A stretch of DNA of 64,000 nt from the NCBI GenBank assembly GCA_026120035.1, contig JALRME010000035.1, positions 248,001 to 312,000 on the forward strand. The letters run 5' to 3'. The position numbers were made by a program, and so were the translations under genes. Positions 24,401 to 36,556 of this stretch are shown one piece after another. The notes beneath the pieces were generated by a model. The model saw nothing but the letters and a program-made list of their open reading frames with translations, was not told where the DNA came from and did not search any database. Positions within the stretch are counted from its first letter, which is position 1, and each line of letters opens with the position of its first letter. The DNA is from Coleophoma eucalyptorum. Its lineage: Eukaryota > Ascomycota > Leotiomycetes > Helotiales > Dermateaceae.

Positions 24401-26851
24401 ATGGAGGAGAGAGCTGCAAAGCGTACCCGGCAGGCTTGCGATACATGCCGGTATCACTTTACAGTCCAGAAATAGTATTTGACGCCCGGCATTACTAATT
24501 ATTTATCTATAGACGGAAAAAGACTCGATGCCCAGGCGAACAACCTATTTGTTCCTTCTGTGCCAAACTAGGTCAAACGTGTAGCTATTCTGGGGAATCG
24601 AGTAAATCTGAGCAACATGGAAGTCGAGAGCCACAAGAGAGGGGCGTAGCACGGGATACCTCGTTCCTGGTAAGAGAGATTGTAAAGCAGGTTGATACGT
24701 ATTTTAGCTGAAGCTTCGAGTACTTTAGGAGGAGAGATTTGATAAACTCGAAGGGAAAGTTGATCTCATAATAGATCAGATTCTGTGAGTGGTCCATGGC
24801 CAGACCTTTCGACGACTGCGTTACTAATCCTGTTGAATTCGCCTAGAAGCCAGCCAAAATCCCAGGACACCCATGCGTTGCAATCTGAGACTGAAATTAC
24901 TGAATCACCACTTACTTCTTCCACTGGAATACCGCTTTCGTCACAGGACTTTTGTACTAGCAGGACACCCTCGGCTGCTGTGTCGGTGTCACAGGTTTCC
25001 TGGTCTACAACGCTGCCTTCGTCATCTCCACACGGTCTACCAATCACAAACACTTATGAGCAGTTCCAGTATGTCAATTCATTACACCACGTTTGCACTA
25101 CTGATATGTTAGACGATTACTCCCACTTGCAGTGCAATCAGATATCATCAGGCTTTATATACAGTATTGTGATTGCCAGCCACTTTCAATATTTGATGCC
25201 GATCACTTAGGCCCAAACTTCGAGTCCTATAACCTTGCAGTCCAGTATCTCATCCTGGCAACTGCTCTTCGGTTCTCGCATGATCCCTTCATACAAAATC
25301 AGCAGCAGCCTTTAGCCTTGGGATTGTTAGACAAGGCGCGCAAATTGATCTTTGAAGATATTGCAAACGGCGACGTAGGGCTACCGACCTTGCAGGCGTT
25401 GTCCTTACACGCATTTCTCGACATATCTGGTAAGCCTCTACTATATAAGTCAGCATGTCATGGTTGATGCGTTTTAGCTGGCAATTTTCAACGTGCCTCA
25501 CTTCATGTCGGGATTGGAGTGCAATTGGGTAATTTGGCGAAGTTGGACACTATAGAGCACACCACGACCGAGGAGCGACGCCGGTGCTTCTGGAATCTGC
25601 ATCTACTCGACTGCTTGGCTTGCCATCACCTGGAATCTAGCACTTCAAGTTCCAGTGATAGGCCATCGTTTCCGTCGAGTTTGAATTTAAAGCTAGAGTA
25701 TAACAAATCCATTCCTGTGAACACCTCAAAATGTCAGGCTTCAGGCAGCGTAGATGACTTGGGCATTATTGGATATTCACTACAACTGATTGACCTATGG
25801 AAGACCTCCCTGCACTATGTTACAGGGCTTAACCAGCAGATAGGCCAAGCCTGGGATCCAAACTCGGGGCATTTCCAGATTTTTGAGCATATAATGGAAT
25901 GGGAGTCGTACCTCTGCAAAAATCACCGGTATGCACACGTCCGGTTTGCAGAACATCGGTCCGGAGACATTGAGAAGAACTCAAGATATTGGGGGCCATG
26001 GCTACTGGTACAATTCACCTACCATGGCACTTTGTGTCTTCTGAACCACCCTTTTGTGTACCTTGAGAGGTCTGGAAACCTGGAGACCCCAGATTTGTCA
26101 ACCTTCTTAGAGAAGTCCTCTGATATTGCACTGCTTCATGCTAAGCATATCACACGTTTGATTGATACACTAGAACAGAAAAACGTCCAGGTTTCTGACC
26201 CATTTATTGGCTACTGCGCAGCCATAGCAGCCACGATACATTTGTGGTTCTGTTATGTAGAAGATCGTGGAGTCAAAGAGCAGGCGCGATCCAGATTCAC
26301 AAAATGCTATAAATTCGTTCTTCGACTTGCAAAGTTTTGGAATATCGCAGACACAATGGTACTATGTGTGCTCAGTCAAAATTAGACCATATAGCTAACC
26401 TTGAAAGGCTAATAACCTCGCCACGTTGAACATCCGGGCGTCAAGTTGGAATGCTAAATCGGAACCACCTTTCACACCGCGTGAAATTCCAGTCCAAGAT
26501 ACACTTTTAATGTGGGACTTGATAACATACCACCCAGACACGAATATAAACCATTCCTCTGGCGTCTTCAATCCAACGCTCGATCCTCATTCTGGCGTTA
26601 TTCCATCTACGATTGGCTCGCAGCACATTGACCGCAACCAGCCAGTCGATGAGATATATAGTAGCACCAATTCGGCAATTACCGCACAGAATATTGTTGA
26701 GGATTCCATGACTACAGCTATGAAAATTCCTGCCCCTCTTCTTTACCAACAATCACCCTTATTCTTCACAGAAAGTAATGCCCCACTTGGAGAGTTTGAC
26801 TTTGGGATCGATGGTGATGTTGGTGACTGGTATGAAACAGGAACTCTATGA
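24401..26851 (+). CDS. Zn2Cys6 fungal transcription factor, second copy
   Basis: Seven exons (24401-24450, 24513-24669, 24729-24784, 24847-25068, 25113-25429, 25478-26358, 26408-26851) sum to 708 residues. The zinc cluster starts at residue 13: ACDTCRRKKTRCPGEQPIC followed by SFCAKLGQTC, with Cys13, 16, 23, 30, 33 and 40. A short coiled coil (EERFDKLEGKVDLIIDQIL) follows. The fungal-specific TF domain covers roughly residues 150-500, with the typical TTEERRRCFWNLHLLDCL block. The acidic C-terminus (GEFDFGIDGDVGDWYETGTL) may activate transcription. The amidase lies 629 bp downstream on the same strand, and both promoters carry the same palindromes, which suggests a regulator-target pair. That resembles the known AmdR control of acetamidase in Aspergillus, but orthology is not shown. 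Confidence 0.9.
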
Positions 26852-27273
26852 TGAATATGCCTATGTAGCGCATAAATGCAAGAGCACTTTAGTACTTGCA
26901 GCTACATTTTGTTCAAAGGCATCGCTCTAGAGTTGCTATGTGCGTCAAGAGGAGAAGCAGGGAGTTTTTAGTACATTATTCAGTCATTGCCAGTCTAAAC
27001 CAATGGGAGGCAACTATTGTTTTCACATTATCTAGCATGAGCAGGGTCAATACTACACACAATGTTGTCCTTCGGAGGCTTTTTAGAGTTATCAAATTAT
27101 GTATTCTTAGAATCTTCACTCTCATGCTAACATCTAAGATACCAATGAAAATTGCAAACATCGCCTTTCTACGATGGATTGGGATGATTCTGGTGAGGTA
27201 TGGGTGACCCTTGTACAGTAGATAGTATACCCATAGGTAATTCATGAATGCCTGGATTCAGCAAGAAGCCGGG

Positions 27274-27286
27274 CGCGGCCCGGGTT
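27274..27286. promoter_or_regulatory. GC-rich motif CGCGGCCCGGGTT, site B upstream of amidase
   Basis: Identical to 24268-24280, about 200 bp before the amidase ATG. It is preceded by GCCGGG, the same six bases that precede site A at 24131-24136. Confidence 0.45.
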
Positions 27287-27327
27287 GGGCTGGAAATTTG
27301 AACTACCACAGACCATGGAACCCTGAA

Positions 27328-27338
27328 CGCGGTCCGCG
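27328..27338. promoter_or_regulatory. Palindrome CGCGG-T-CCGCG, site A upstream of amidase
   Basis: Identical 11-bp palindrome to 24137-24147, about 142 bp before the amidase ATG. Likely Zn2Cys6 binding site by its inverted CGG triplets. Confidence 0.5.
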
Positions 27339-27479
27339 ATATGCATCAACAAGTTAGACGACCGACATGGCCCTACTCATAAATAGAAGGTCAGAGCCTC
27401 AGTAAAATAAACACTTGTTTGACCCAAATTCACCTGAGACTTTCCATGAGATCGCTCTACTTTTGGTGTCTTGATCGAA

Positions 27480-29346
27480 ATGTCTATCGCACATCCAACA
27501 ACGCCGGGTCTTCCAAAGCCTACCATCCCACAGGCTCAGCCTCATTGGTCTGATATTGGCCTTCAAAAACGACAAGCTCGTGATGCACTCATTCCAAGTG
27601 AATGGCGCATCGACGTAGAGAAACATTCATCTCGCAGCAATGTTCTTGATGTGCCCCTGGTTTGTGGCGTGTTAAGTCCTCATGAGCTGCACATAACTTC
27701 GGATTTTGATGCAGTTGGTCTTGTGGAGAAGATGCGTGCTGGGACTTTCTCGGTTGAGGAAGTCACAACAGCAGTCTGTAAACGTGCAGCTATTGCACAG
27801 CAGCTGGTTAGCAACATAATCTATCGCAAATTTTTATCTCAAAATACGCAGCTAATTTCTTCACATAGACCAATTGCCTGACCGAGATATTCTTCAACGA
27901 AGCCATTGGCAGAGCTCGACTACTGGATCAATACCGGAAAAGTCATCCTGAAGAGACTCTAGGTCCTCTTTTCGGACTTCCTATATCTCTCAAGGACACA
28001 TACCAGATTCCTGGAATTGATGCATCTATTGGTTTAGCATGCTACGCATTCAAGCCATCTACGACGTATTCAGCTCTTCCGAAGCTGCTCTTATCTCTCG
28101 GGGCAATTTTGTACTGCAAGACTAATGTTCCACAGACTATGATGACAGCCGACTCTCACAATAATATCTTTGGACGAACTACAAATCCGTTAAATCGTAA
28201 TCTTACTGCTGGGGGGTCTACAGGCGGAGAAGGTCCTCTTATCGCCTTGCGTGGCAGTGTTCTCGGATTTGGGACTGATCTCGCTGGCAGTATCAGGATT
28301 CCCGGTTTATGCAATGGCATTTATGGTCTTAAACCAAGTTCAGGTTTCATCCCATTCTCTGGCCAGAGAATGCCGTTTCTTCCCGGATGGGAAAGTGTTG
28401 GTATTATTGCTAGTGCAGGCGCACTGGCAACTTCTTCCCGGGCATGCGCTTTTGCTCTGGAGTCAATCGTAAAAGCAAGCCCCGCCGATTTCGACCCGGC
28501 ATGTCTGCGAATACCGTGGGTTCAAGAACGCTCCGTCCCAAATACCGGTGTGAGGAAAGCCTTGCGGGTTGCCTTTGTTGCAGATGATGGACTGTCAACT
28601 CCAACGCCACCTGTGCGACGAGGACTGATGGGCAGTGTGGAGAAGCTGAGAGCCGCCGGGGTGGAGATCATTGATCTTAAGCTCCCACTAATAACTGAGA
28701 TGCTTGAACTTATGGGAGAAATGTTCGCACTCGACGGATCAAAGGTATGCAGCTTTATGCGTGTGCAAAGTAATGGTCTATCTGCTTACAAATTCAGCAC
28801 CTTACAGAACTCCTACAATCAAGCCAAGAGCCAATGGTGCCATCAGTTGAGAATATCGGCCTACTGACAGTCGGGCCATCAAAAACCATGGAAGAATACT
28901 ACTCGCTGAACCAGCGCCGATATGCCATCGCAGAAAAGTACACCGAACTGTGGCGTGAACATAAGATTGATGCTATCCTAATGGCTCCAGCACCCCATAC
29001 GGCCGTGCCATTGGATTCGTGGTCAACAGCTAGCTACACTGCTATCTTCAATATTCTTGATTACCCCAGTCTATTGATACCAGTCGGGCGCGTTGAAGAT
29101 ACAGACCTGGCTGACGATATTTCCAATGCATTGTATGGCGATGTAGATGCTCAATTGTATCAGAAATGTATGTGCTTCTCTCCACCTAGTTCTGAGAACT
29201 CACTGACCAGAGGTGGACTTTTAGATACTGGACCAGAAGCATTCAATGGTGCCCCAATCTGTGTACAGATCGTTGGAAAGAAGCAGGACGACCAAGCTTT
29301 TACTGGAGTGGCAGCCGTAATAGATTCTATCTTGACAAGCTCATAG
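27480..29346 (+). CDS. Amidase-signature family amidase (acetamidase-like), one junction in doubt
   Basis: Exons 27480-27806, 27869-28744, (28831 or 28808)-29167 and 29225-29346 give about 553 residues. This family hydrolyses amides with a Ser-cisSer-Lys triad. The Lys is in GLPISLKDTYQ, the cis-Ser in AGGSTGGEGPLIALRGS, and the nucleophile in GTDLAGSIRIPGLCNGIYGLK. QLTNCLTEIFFNEAIGRARL is also typical of fungal acetamidases. The third intron is a problem. The natural 63-nt intron (28745-28807) puts exon 3 out of frame, although a conserved-looking ELLQSSQEPMVPSVENIG is readable one phase away. A weaker AG at 28829-28830 restores the frame but drops that segment. So the gene may carry a one-base change or use the weaker site. 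Confidence 0.82.
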
Positions 29347-30842
29347 ATAGAATAAATGAGTATCTCGTGCTAATGCTCACCAAAAACTTTGAGTTCCTAG
29401 GAAGGCTGTGACTTCAACCTTTCCAGCTTCATATTTTATAGAAGATCTTGGGGGCTCAGTGTAAAAGTAGCAGTACACCTCAAGCATTGAGCTGTCGCAT
29501 ATCGAAAAAGCTCGAGGGAAATGTGATTTCTCCTAATACAAGGCTTGTTTGCGTTCAATGCGTTATCAGACTCTATTATCCAAAAAACACCCACGAGAAA
29601 CTTACAAGTTCTACCAAGGCAGACGAATTACCGGGTGGCGTACTACTTTGCCGGAGAAACTATCAAATATAGTTTCAATACAATCAGGCAGGATCAAGAT
29701 TGAGAAAATCTCGTTCGTCTGATATTGAAAAACATGCTTGGCAGATATGAATAAACAAAACGCAACCATATTAAGCGGTCCTTTGATTCTGAAAATCTGT
29801 TTGTAAAGCTTATTTATGTCTATAGCCCTTGCATCCAAGGTAAGAGGTTTATCTAGGCCCTCGAAGTCTGTGGTTTAACAGCGTAGAAGTACCTTGTTCT
29901 GCCCGGTTTGACAAGTCGTAGCGAGCGGCTTGTAATTCCCGCACATGTTTCGGAAAAGTACGTGCAACACGACCCGATTAAATGTATCAGTGCCATGCAT
30001 TTTTTTGTTATCTACATCGGGTAACCGACCCCTGGAATTGTTATCTATTCATGTGACGTGCATAGATTTCGTTTTAGATCTTCAAAAACTGCTACCAACT
30101 GGCTATAGAGTGTTACATTATGCTGTACCTCATCATGACAGGAGGTGGCGCGATATTTGACTTATGCCAACGCTTCTACGGCGCCGTTTTATATAATAGT
30201 TCCTAACAGATTGTCATCTTTAGAGCCGTGTATTACAGGATAAATATGTCAAGAATCATATTAGAGCACGGAAGGCGAACTCAAAAATCGGCATGAAAAT
30301 CGGCAACTATTGTCTATAATCCACGTCGGCGCGCACGAAGTACGACTACTGAGAAGTGGACGGAGAAGAACTGACTTTCATCAGGTCACTTTATACCAAG
30401 CCATATGCTGGTATTAATGGGGTTTACGATACAAGTTTCAAAAAGCCATAAAATATAGGCGTAATAGGAAGCCTCGGTGTGTAGTTTGATCCTCCTAACG
30501 ACTGGTGAGCTTCAATATCGAAAGGGGGTTTGGAAATGTACTAGCAAGAGGGTTCAGCTACAGCTTTGGAGCCGTCAAAACTTCACGATTTCCCATGCCT
30601 TTCCATAAAGAAAATTAAGGGTTGAATTCCGTTCTGAAATCATTGTCGCCATAGTATCCTTACACAGCCGAGCAACATTGAGAGAATTACTACATACGTA
30701 AAGTAATATTTAGCATTCATAACACCTATGGCATCTTGCATGTTTGGAATCGAAGGAGATGTTTAGTGCAGCAAACCTCCATGTTCATTGAGTTGTAGTT
30801 GTGGCACAAATTAACTCTGAGGTGCAAAAACAAAAAACAAAA
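29347..30842. other. Intergenic region
   Basis: About 1.5 kb of AT-rich DNA with no supported gene. Its right end is A-rich (30826-30842), which on the minus strand is the T-rich Pol III terminator of the 5S gene. Confidence 0.4.
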
Positions 30843-30961
30843 ACATACAACAGTAGGTATTCGCTGGTGGTCACCCACCCAACTACTAATCTACCGATCT
30901 GAGGCTTGTGTATGGCAGAGCGGACGGGATGCCCAATTCTCCTCAGTCTATGGTCGTATGT
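30843..30961 (-). rRNA. 5S ribosomal RNA, copy 1
   Basis: A 119-nt minus-strand sequence starts ACATACGACCATAGACTGAG and contains the 5S core TCCCGTCCGCTCTGCCATAC and the GTTGGGTGGGTGACCACCAG box. It ends TTGTATGT, which pairs with the 5' end as helix I. It is followed by T-runs (Pol III terminator, the A-rich plus strand at 30826-30842). It differs from copy 2 at two bases. Both differences make copy 1 slightly less like the common fungal 5S sequence. Confidence 0.95.
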
Positions 30962-31034
30962 GAAAGGTACTCCCATTATTTGAATCTATATTCAAGTCCA
31001 AATACAGCAAGATACGAGAAGCAAAAAATCCAAA

Positions 31035-31153
31035 ACATACAACAGTAGGTATTCGCTGGTGGTCACCCACCCAACTACTAATCTACCGATCTGAGGCTTA
31101 TGTATGGCAGAGCGGACGGGATGCCCAGTTCTCCTCAGTCTATGGTCGTATGT
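31035..31153 (-). rRNA. 5S ribosomal RNA, copy 2
   Basis: A second 119-nt 5S gene, same strand, 73 bp from copy 1. Ends and internal promoter boxes match copy 1. A run of T follows its 3' end (minus strand of 31023-31028). 5S RNA joins the large ribosomal subunit through L5, whose gene is also in this window by chance. The pair lies outside an rDNA repeat, as usual in Pezizomycotina. Confidence 0.95.
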
Positions 31154-32016
31154 GATAGAAATCTATCAATATCAATGTATAACATAATGTACCGTAAGAT
31201 GCTCAGCGGAAGTCAAAACATGAGAATAGGTTTGACGGCTCGAAAGCCCACCACGGAAAGATCGGACAATAACCTCCGATTGAAAGGGGGCGTAGTCAAG
31301 ATGCAGATATCTGAATTAAGCAAGACTTTGACCGAGGCTTTTCTTATGACAGATGTAGCCCTACCCGAGGTGGCTGGGCGGCCACGCAACCATATAAACA
31401 CCTCGCCTACCCTACTCCGTCGGTTTCATCTCTCGCGACGATGTGATGAATCGTGGAATAAGCCTTTTCATCCGTACATCATCTCTTTTATTGCCGTTCT
31501 ATGCTACGGGGGTACTGTCCTCTGCGCCAATTCTTTTACCTAGCCAACGTTTGATAGTCGAAACTGCTCGGCACAGCATGCCAACACGGACGCGGCGAGG
31601 TGCTCGCTTATGAGCTGCAACAGTCCCAACCTGCGGCCGTCTGATGTCTGAAACGCGCAGTGCGAGGACGAAAAAATATGTAGACAATGCGCGCACCCTT
31701 TCCCTCTCCTTTGGGAAGGCGATCCCACCAACGTTCGCGCTTTGCGTGGGAGGAGGTTGCATTTCTTGTCACAGTCTTGGCATCACACCCCACATCATTG
31801 TTACAGTACGAATGGTTCACCCATGGAATGCTTGATTGTAAGCCAAGCCTTGGGCTTGCGGATCATATATATCTCGGCAGCCTTGGTACCAAGTGACCTT
31901 CATCCAAAGCCAACTCGACGCTTCCAGTTTCTCTTCTTTTCAGTTCCATTTTCCGGGTATAATTTCTTTTCTGGGCCGGTCCCAAGTACATTCTTTACCC
32001 TTATTATTCAAGCAAG
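31154..32016. other. Intergenic: cupin promoter
   Basis: About 860 bp. Many overlapping short ORFs at 31500-31830 show no motif. A TATATAT stretch near 31865-31871 and a pyrimidine-rich leader just before 32017 fit a promoter for the cupin gene. Confidence 0.4.
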
Positions 32017-33154
32017 ATGGGCTTCACTTTAAGGGTCTTCCTATTACTGGCCATTTCCATGGCCCTGCTGGCAGTTGTGGAAGCTGTTCCTATGCAGGAA
32101 CTTTCCGGAATCAATGCCAGAGGTCTCACTGGCAACGAGGATGCAAAGAAGGCCGGTGGAACTGCAAAATCCTCTACTGCAGCCGCTGCAAATGCAAAGA
32201 CGACTGCTGCCGCCGCCGCCGCCGCCGCTAATGCCACTCCTACAACCGATGTAGACCCCAATTTCGACTTGGCTGCTGCTACATCCGCTGAAAAGGCTGC
32301 TGCTGTGAGTACATTGATGTTGGCGGGGGTTCTTTGCTACGTAGAATTAGACTGACCTTCTCAATTCTTTAGGCTTCTGCTACCGCTCTAGCTGCCTCTG
32401 CGAACGAGCAGAAAGTTGCTTCACTTATGACAGCAGCCAGCTCCGTTCAGAAGCTGGATATCCTCTCCGATGACACAGACTGGAAATTTGACTTCAACAC
32501 CGAGCCGGCCGGTGCGAACGGTTTAGGTAATTGCGTCTTTAATATAAGCTTAATGAATACAATGCTGATATCGATATAGGAGGCACTATCGTCACTGCCA
32601 ATCTTGCTTCTTTCCCAGTAACTCAAATGACTGGCTCATCTATGGCGATTGGTGTCATGGGAGCTTGCGGTTTCGCAACACCTCACTCACATCCTCGGGC
32701 TAATGAGTTGAACTTGGTAACTCAAGGACAGTTGATCTCTACCATGACACTCGAGAATGGAGCTAGAGTAATCAACCAAACCATTGGGTTCCAACAGATG
32801 ACTGTCTTCCCACAAGGCAGTATGCACATGGAATACAATCCAGGCTGCACAAACGCTACCTTCGTAGCCGCATTCACGAGCGCTGATGGAGGAGTACAGC
32901 AGACCATGACTGCGTTTACAAACTTCGGAGACCAGGTTGTGCAAGCTACAATGGGTGGAGCCTTGACTGTGGACGGAAAGGATATTGATGCATTCAAGAC
33001 TGCCATTCCCGTCAATGTGGCCCTTGGTGTCGAGAGTTGTTTGCAGGCTTGCGGCTTGAAGAAACGAAGCTTGAAGGAGACAAGAGAGGTGCTAAAGAGA
33101 GGTTTACAGGACAGGACTGTTGTTACAGAGAAAGCCCATGGCTTTGGTATGTAA
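32017..33154 (+). CDS. Secreted germin-like cupin (spherulin-1A type)
   Basis: Exons 32017-32304, 32373-32526 and 32580-33154 give 338 residues. Residues 1-23 are a signal peptide (MGFTLRVFLLLAISMALLAV). An Ala-rich low-complexity linker follows (around residues 50-70, with a run of eight Ala). The cupin domain has motif 1 in GFATPHSHPRANELNLVTQG (His, His, Glu metal ligands) and motif 2 in QMTVFPQGSMHMEYNPGC (His). This matches spherulin-1A-like secreted proteins of fungi and slime moulds, often induced by stress or sporulation; enzymatic activity is uncertain. Lys/Arg pairs at the C-terminus could be processed. Frame intact. Confidence 0.9.
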
Positions 33155-34126
33155 ATTGGTCGTTAGCTCTTCCTCTCAAAGCTCTGGACTACAACATGGA
33201 TTAATAAGAGGTCGGATGGAGCTTTTGCGCAGCACGGTGTCTCAGTTATCTGCTTGGAATTCTACTAGATTATACCCTTATTATCTTCTTCTGCATATAC
33301 GTATATTTTCCATTTCAAAGCCTGACTTTCATGCTCAAGAGATTTGTCAAGTGAAGCACGAAGATGGATTGACTCTGCTATGTAACATTTGTCACCCAGT
33401 GATCCAGCTTTGGGACTGTAGCTTGATAATTGTGGATAGACCAAATACGTCAAACACTAGATTTGGTCTGAATTTATCAGAAACTTGACGTCTGGTCTCA
33501 AGATTTGCGGCTTTGAGAATAGACGAAGCTAACCCATAATGTACTCATTTGCTCTATACCTTAAAAAGCACCATGATTCCGGGAACAGCAGGCTCGGCAT
33601 CCCGTCTCTAAACAGAAATTAAGGCAGCACAGTAACTAGGGTATCCTAGATCAAGGATCTGTGATAACTCAGCCCTGTATCGTGCACGGCAAAAAAGAAC
33701 ATATCCCGAGCTTTGCGTACTGGCAATAATAAGCGAAGGGTTATGAGACAGAGGGGAAGTACCTGACGTAGGTAGGTGTGGATCTTCTCCGCGTCAAGCT
33801 CTAACTGGCATGACAGACTGATAAATCGGCCTTATTTGCATTTCATTCCATTACGCTCCAAATCTTGACAGACTGATTTGTGTAGGGAGTGCGTACACCT
33901 AGGACTCTGCAATCCCGAATTGATACGATATGCCACCATGTCGCATAATCTGCTCAGTGTGCTATGAATTTATGATTTCAGAAATTTATTTTCATTGAAA
34001 AACTCGATACCGTTTAATAATCCATTATTTCCATCTAGCATATTGCTCTTTGGTTTGAAAATCCTCCTTTGTTGACACTATAGCTCCGAACCGTCTAGCC
34101 TTAAATGGTTATGGGGCCCTATCTCT
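33155..34126. other. Intergenic region
   Basis: Almost 1 kb between two converging genes. AT-rich. No supported gene. Confidence 0.4.
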
Positions 34127-35975
34127 CTAACACCTCATAGGAAATCTCTTCCGCAATGTACCCCCATACTTGTATATCAGCGCGGGTGCTGGTATCAAGC
34201 CCAAAGCCAAGAAACCTAATAGCGAGTTACCCCACCCGAGACCAAGAGCGGAGTACATCTTGGGACCCGCAAGAGGTATAAAAGAACCGAACAAGCAACG
34301 AACGAACGAAAGACCAGCCACAGAAGAAGCAGCATATTGAGCACTAACATCGATAAAGTATGTCTGAATAGGCGCATATACTCCCATCAAACCAAATCCA
34401 AATGGAAGCAAACCTACAATCGGAACGATCCAGTGTGTATGCTTTTCGGTGCTCCACCCGTACCAAAAGAACGAGATCGGTATGAACAGGGCAAATATGA
34501 GACAGGTTGCAAGACGCATCTCTGGCTCGTACACGCCATTGTTAGCTTTTGTAAGGCGAATAATGCTCGGGTCCGAGGTCTTCCCAACAACTATAATCCC
34601 GACGAGAAATCCCAAGCCCATGCCAATGTACGCAAGACCGCAAATTTCAGGATCCCAGCCATATGCTCCTATAAAAACTTCAGTGATCGTAGCAAAGAGT
34701 AAGTATAGCAGGCCGAAGATGAAGGATATGTAAATTGCAAGCAAGAGCAACATAGGGGAAGTGAACAGCATTCTTAGTGGACGAAACATTCCACTTATAG
34801 ATTTTGTGCGCTTTACACCGGTGTCGTCGTTGCTACTAAAGTCGAAAGCACTTTGAAGGTCCGGTCTACCGAGTTCTTTGCGAAGTTGCTCGGTCTTATG
34901 CCGTATAAGCACCATGGGATTGGTCTCTCGGTTGACGATTATGTTGGCCACAGTTACAGATCCGCATGCCATCAACAGAACCCAGTAGACCCATCTCCAC
35001 CCAGCTCTTTGCGAGATGAAACCTCCAATAATGGGACCTTATAAGATTCGTTAAGACCGTACTTGTACGCAAGCTTCCTATCACAACCACGGATTACATA
35101 CCTATAACTGGCCCAAAAAGCGGCCCGAAGGAGAAGGCCGCATTTGCCTTTCCACGTTGTTCAACAGGAAACAGATCTGAAATCACTCCTCCACCAATGG
35201 TCAAACAAGCAGAGCCACCAATGCCGCTCAAGAGACGGAATCCGATGAGAGAGCCTATATTTGGGGCTAACGCACATCCGATTTCCCACACAGTGAGCAT
35301 GATATTCGCTGCATTGAGGACTGGCCGTCGACCGTAGGCCTCACTCAGTGGCGAGAGGACTAAAGGGCCGAGCTAATCTGTTTAGTCCAGTATCACTGGT
35401 TCAAGATTTGACTTACAGCAAAACCAAGAATGAAGACGCTGACGGCGAAAGAGTCCAAAATTGAAGACGTATTGTGGAATTCAAGAGACATCAATGGTAT
35501 GCCAGGGGCAGTAATGGAGGAAGTCAAAGGACTTTTATTATCGATGGGTTAGCTATAAAGCCTGCAGACTTCAACTCTGAGCTCATTAATTCTTACCTCA
35601 TGAAAGCCACTATGCTAACACAAGCCAGCAGCAGCCATTTACGCGATTCTGGGAAATTCCTGTATGCTTGTCAATGATCCCGAATTCAATTCTGGCGGCA
35701 CTCCTCGCAAAGGTTGCAGCATACTGTGGGTTCAGAGGATCTTCCTGCCCTTCCCAACCAACTATACCTCTATTCAGATCGGTCACTGGAAACTTTTCTG
35801 TGATAACCGGTTGCTCCTTGATACTCGAGTTCGTTATCTGTGAGGAGACATCACAAGGCTGGCTCTCATCCTTCTCGGAGATCCCATTCACGTCTGGTGT
35901 ATCTAACTCACGATTCGATTCTAGATCTTTGTCTGTTGAATACTGCGGCTCAGTCCTAGGTGATGGTGGAAACAT
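34127..35975 (-). CDS. MFS multidrug-type transporter (DHA1-like)
   Basis: Exons 35975-35725, 35659-35597, 35531-35417, 35372-35102 and 35037-34127 give 536 residues. An acidic cytosolic N-terminus of ~85 residues ends in WEGQEDPLNPQNFPESRKW, the usual entry to helix 1 of fungal DHA1 carriers. The loop 2-3 motif is PLSEAYGRRPVL, and a GPLFGPVIGPIIGGF segment matches the antiporter motif C region. About 12 membrane helices can be traced. Such proteins export drugs or metabolites by proton antiport at the plasma membrane; substrate unknown. Frame intact. Divergent neighbours give no clear pathway. Confidence 0.9.
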
Positions 35976-36556
35976 TATCGAACTGATGTGCAAATTTAGA
36001 GCCCAAGAGGATTGCCAGAGCTTTTTTCTCGGAGTTTCTGCAAGAAGGCTCTTAGTTTCCGACAGCAGCAGATGACTACATGATATATGGCTGTGAACAT
36101 GCACAGTTGCCCGAACTGGACTATATCTCCGCAAAGATTGACCTGTAAGACCGGACACGGCGTAGGCCGAGATCGCGTTGGGCTGACAGGGGTTCTCCTC
36201 CGCAAGCTTTACCCCGTGCCTCGACGTGCATCAAACTTACAGCTTTGCATATATCCCAAACTACTATTGGACAAAGTCCGCAGCGTGGGAAGCTCACAGG
36301 AGCTTCAAGGAAGAACCGCAGCATAAGCTGACGGCTTCTGTAAACATTGAGCATAGTCAGGCACTTTATTCTTCAACAAAATCCAATCAAGTCCATCAAT
36401 ACCCTCCTGAACGATGCAAGCTTCATTTTCTCTCTTTCTTTCTTTTTTATATATACACTAGGTCTGTTGACAGTTGTATGACAATTTAGTGCGCCTCTAG
36501 AATGTAATGCAGATGCAAAAATAAATGCTGTCCAGATTCCAATACCCACAAATGAC
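35976..36556. other. Intergenic region
   Basis: About 580 bp between the MFS gene promoter and the helicase 3' end. A CT-rich stretch at 36423-36455 is the only notable feature. Confidence 0.4.

Larger units (their letters stand above)
26852..27479. other. Intergenic: amidase promoter
   Basis: About 630 bp. Carries sites B and A (27274-27286, 27328-27338) shared with the regulator promoter. The ORFs here are short and without motifs. Confidence 0.5.

Noticed and set aside
31499..31835. Cluster of overlapping short ORFs on both strands
   Set aside because: Low stop density from base composition; no frame shows domain-like sequence.
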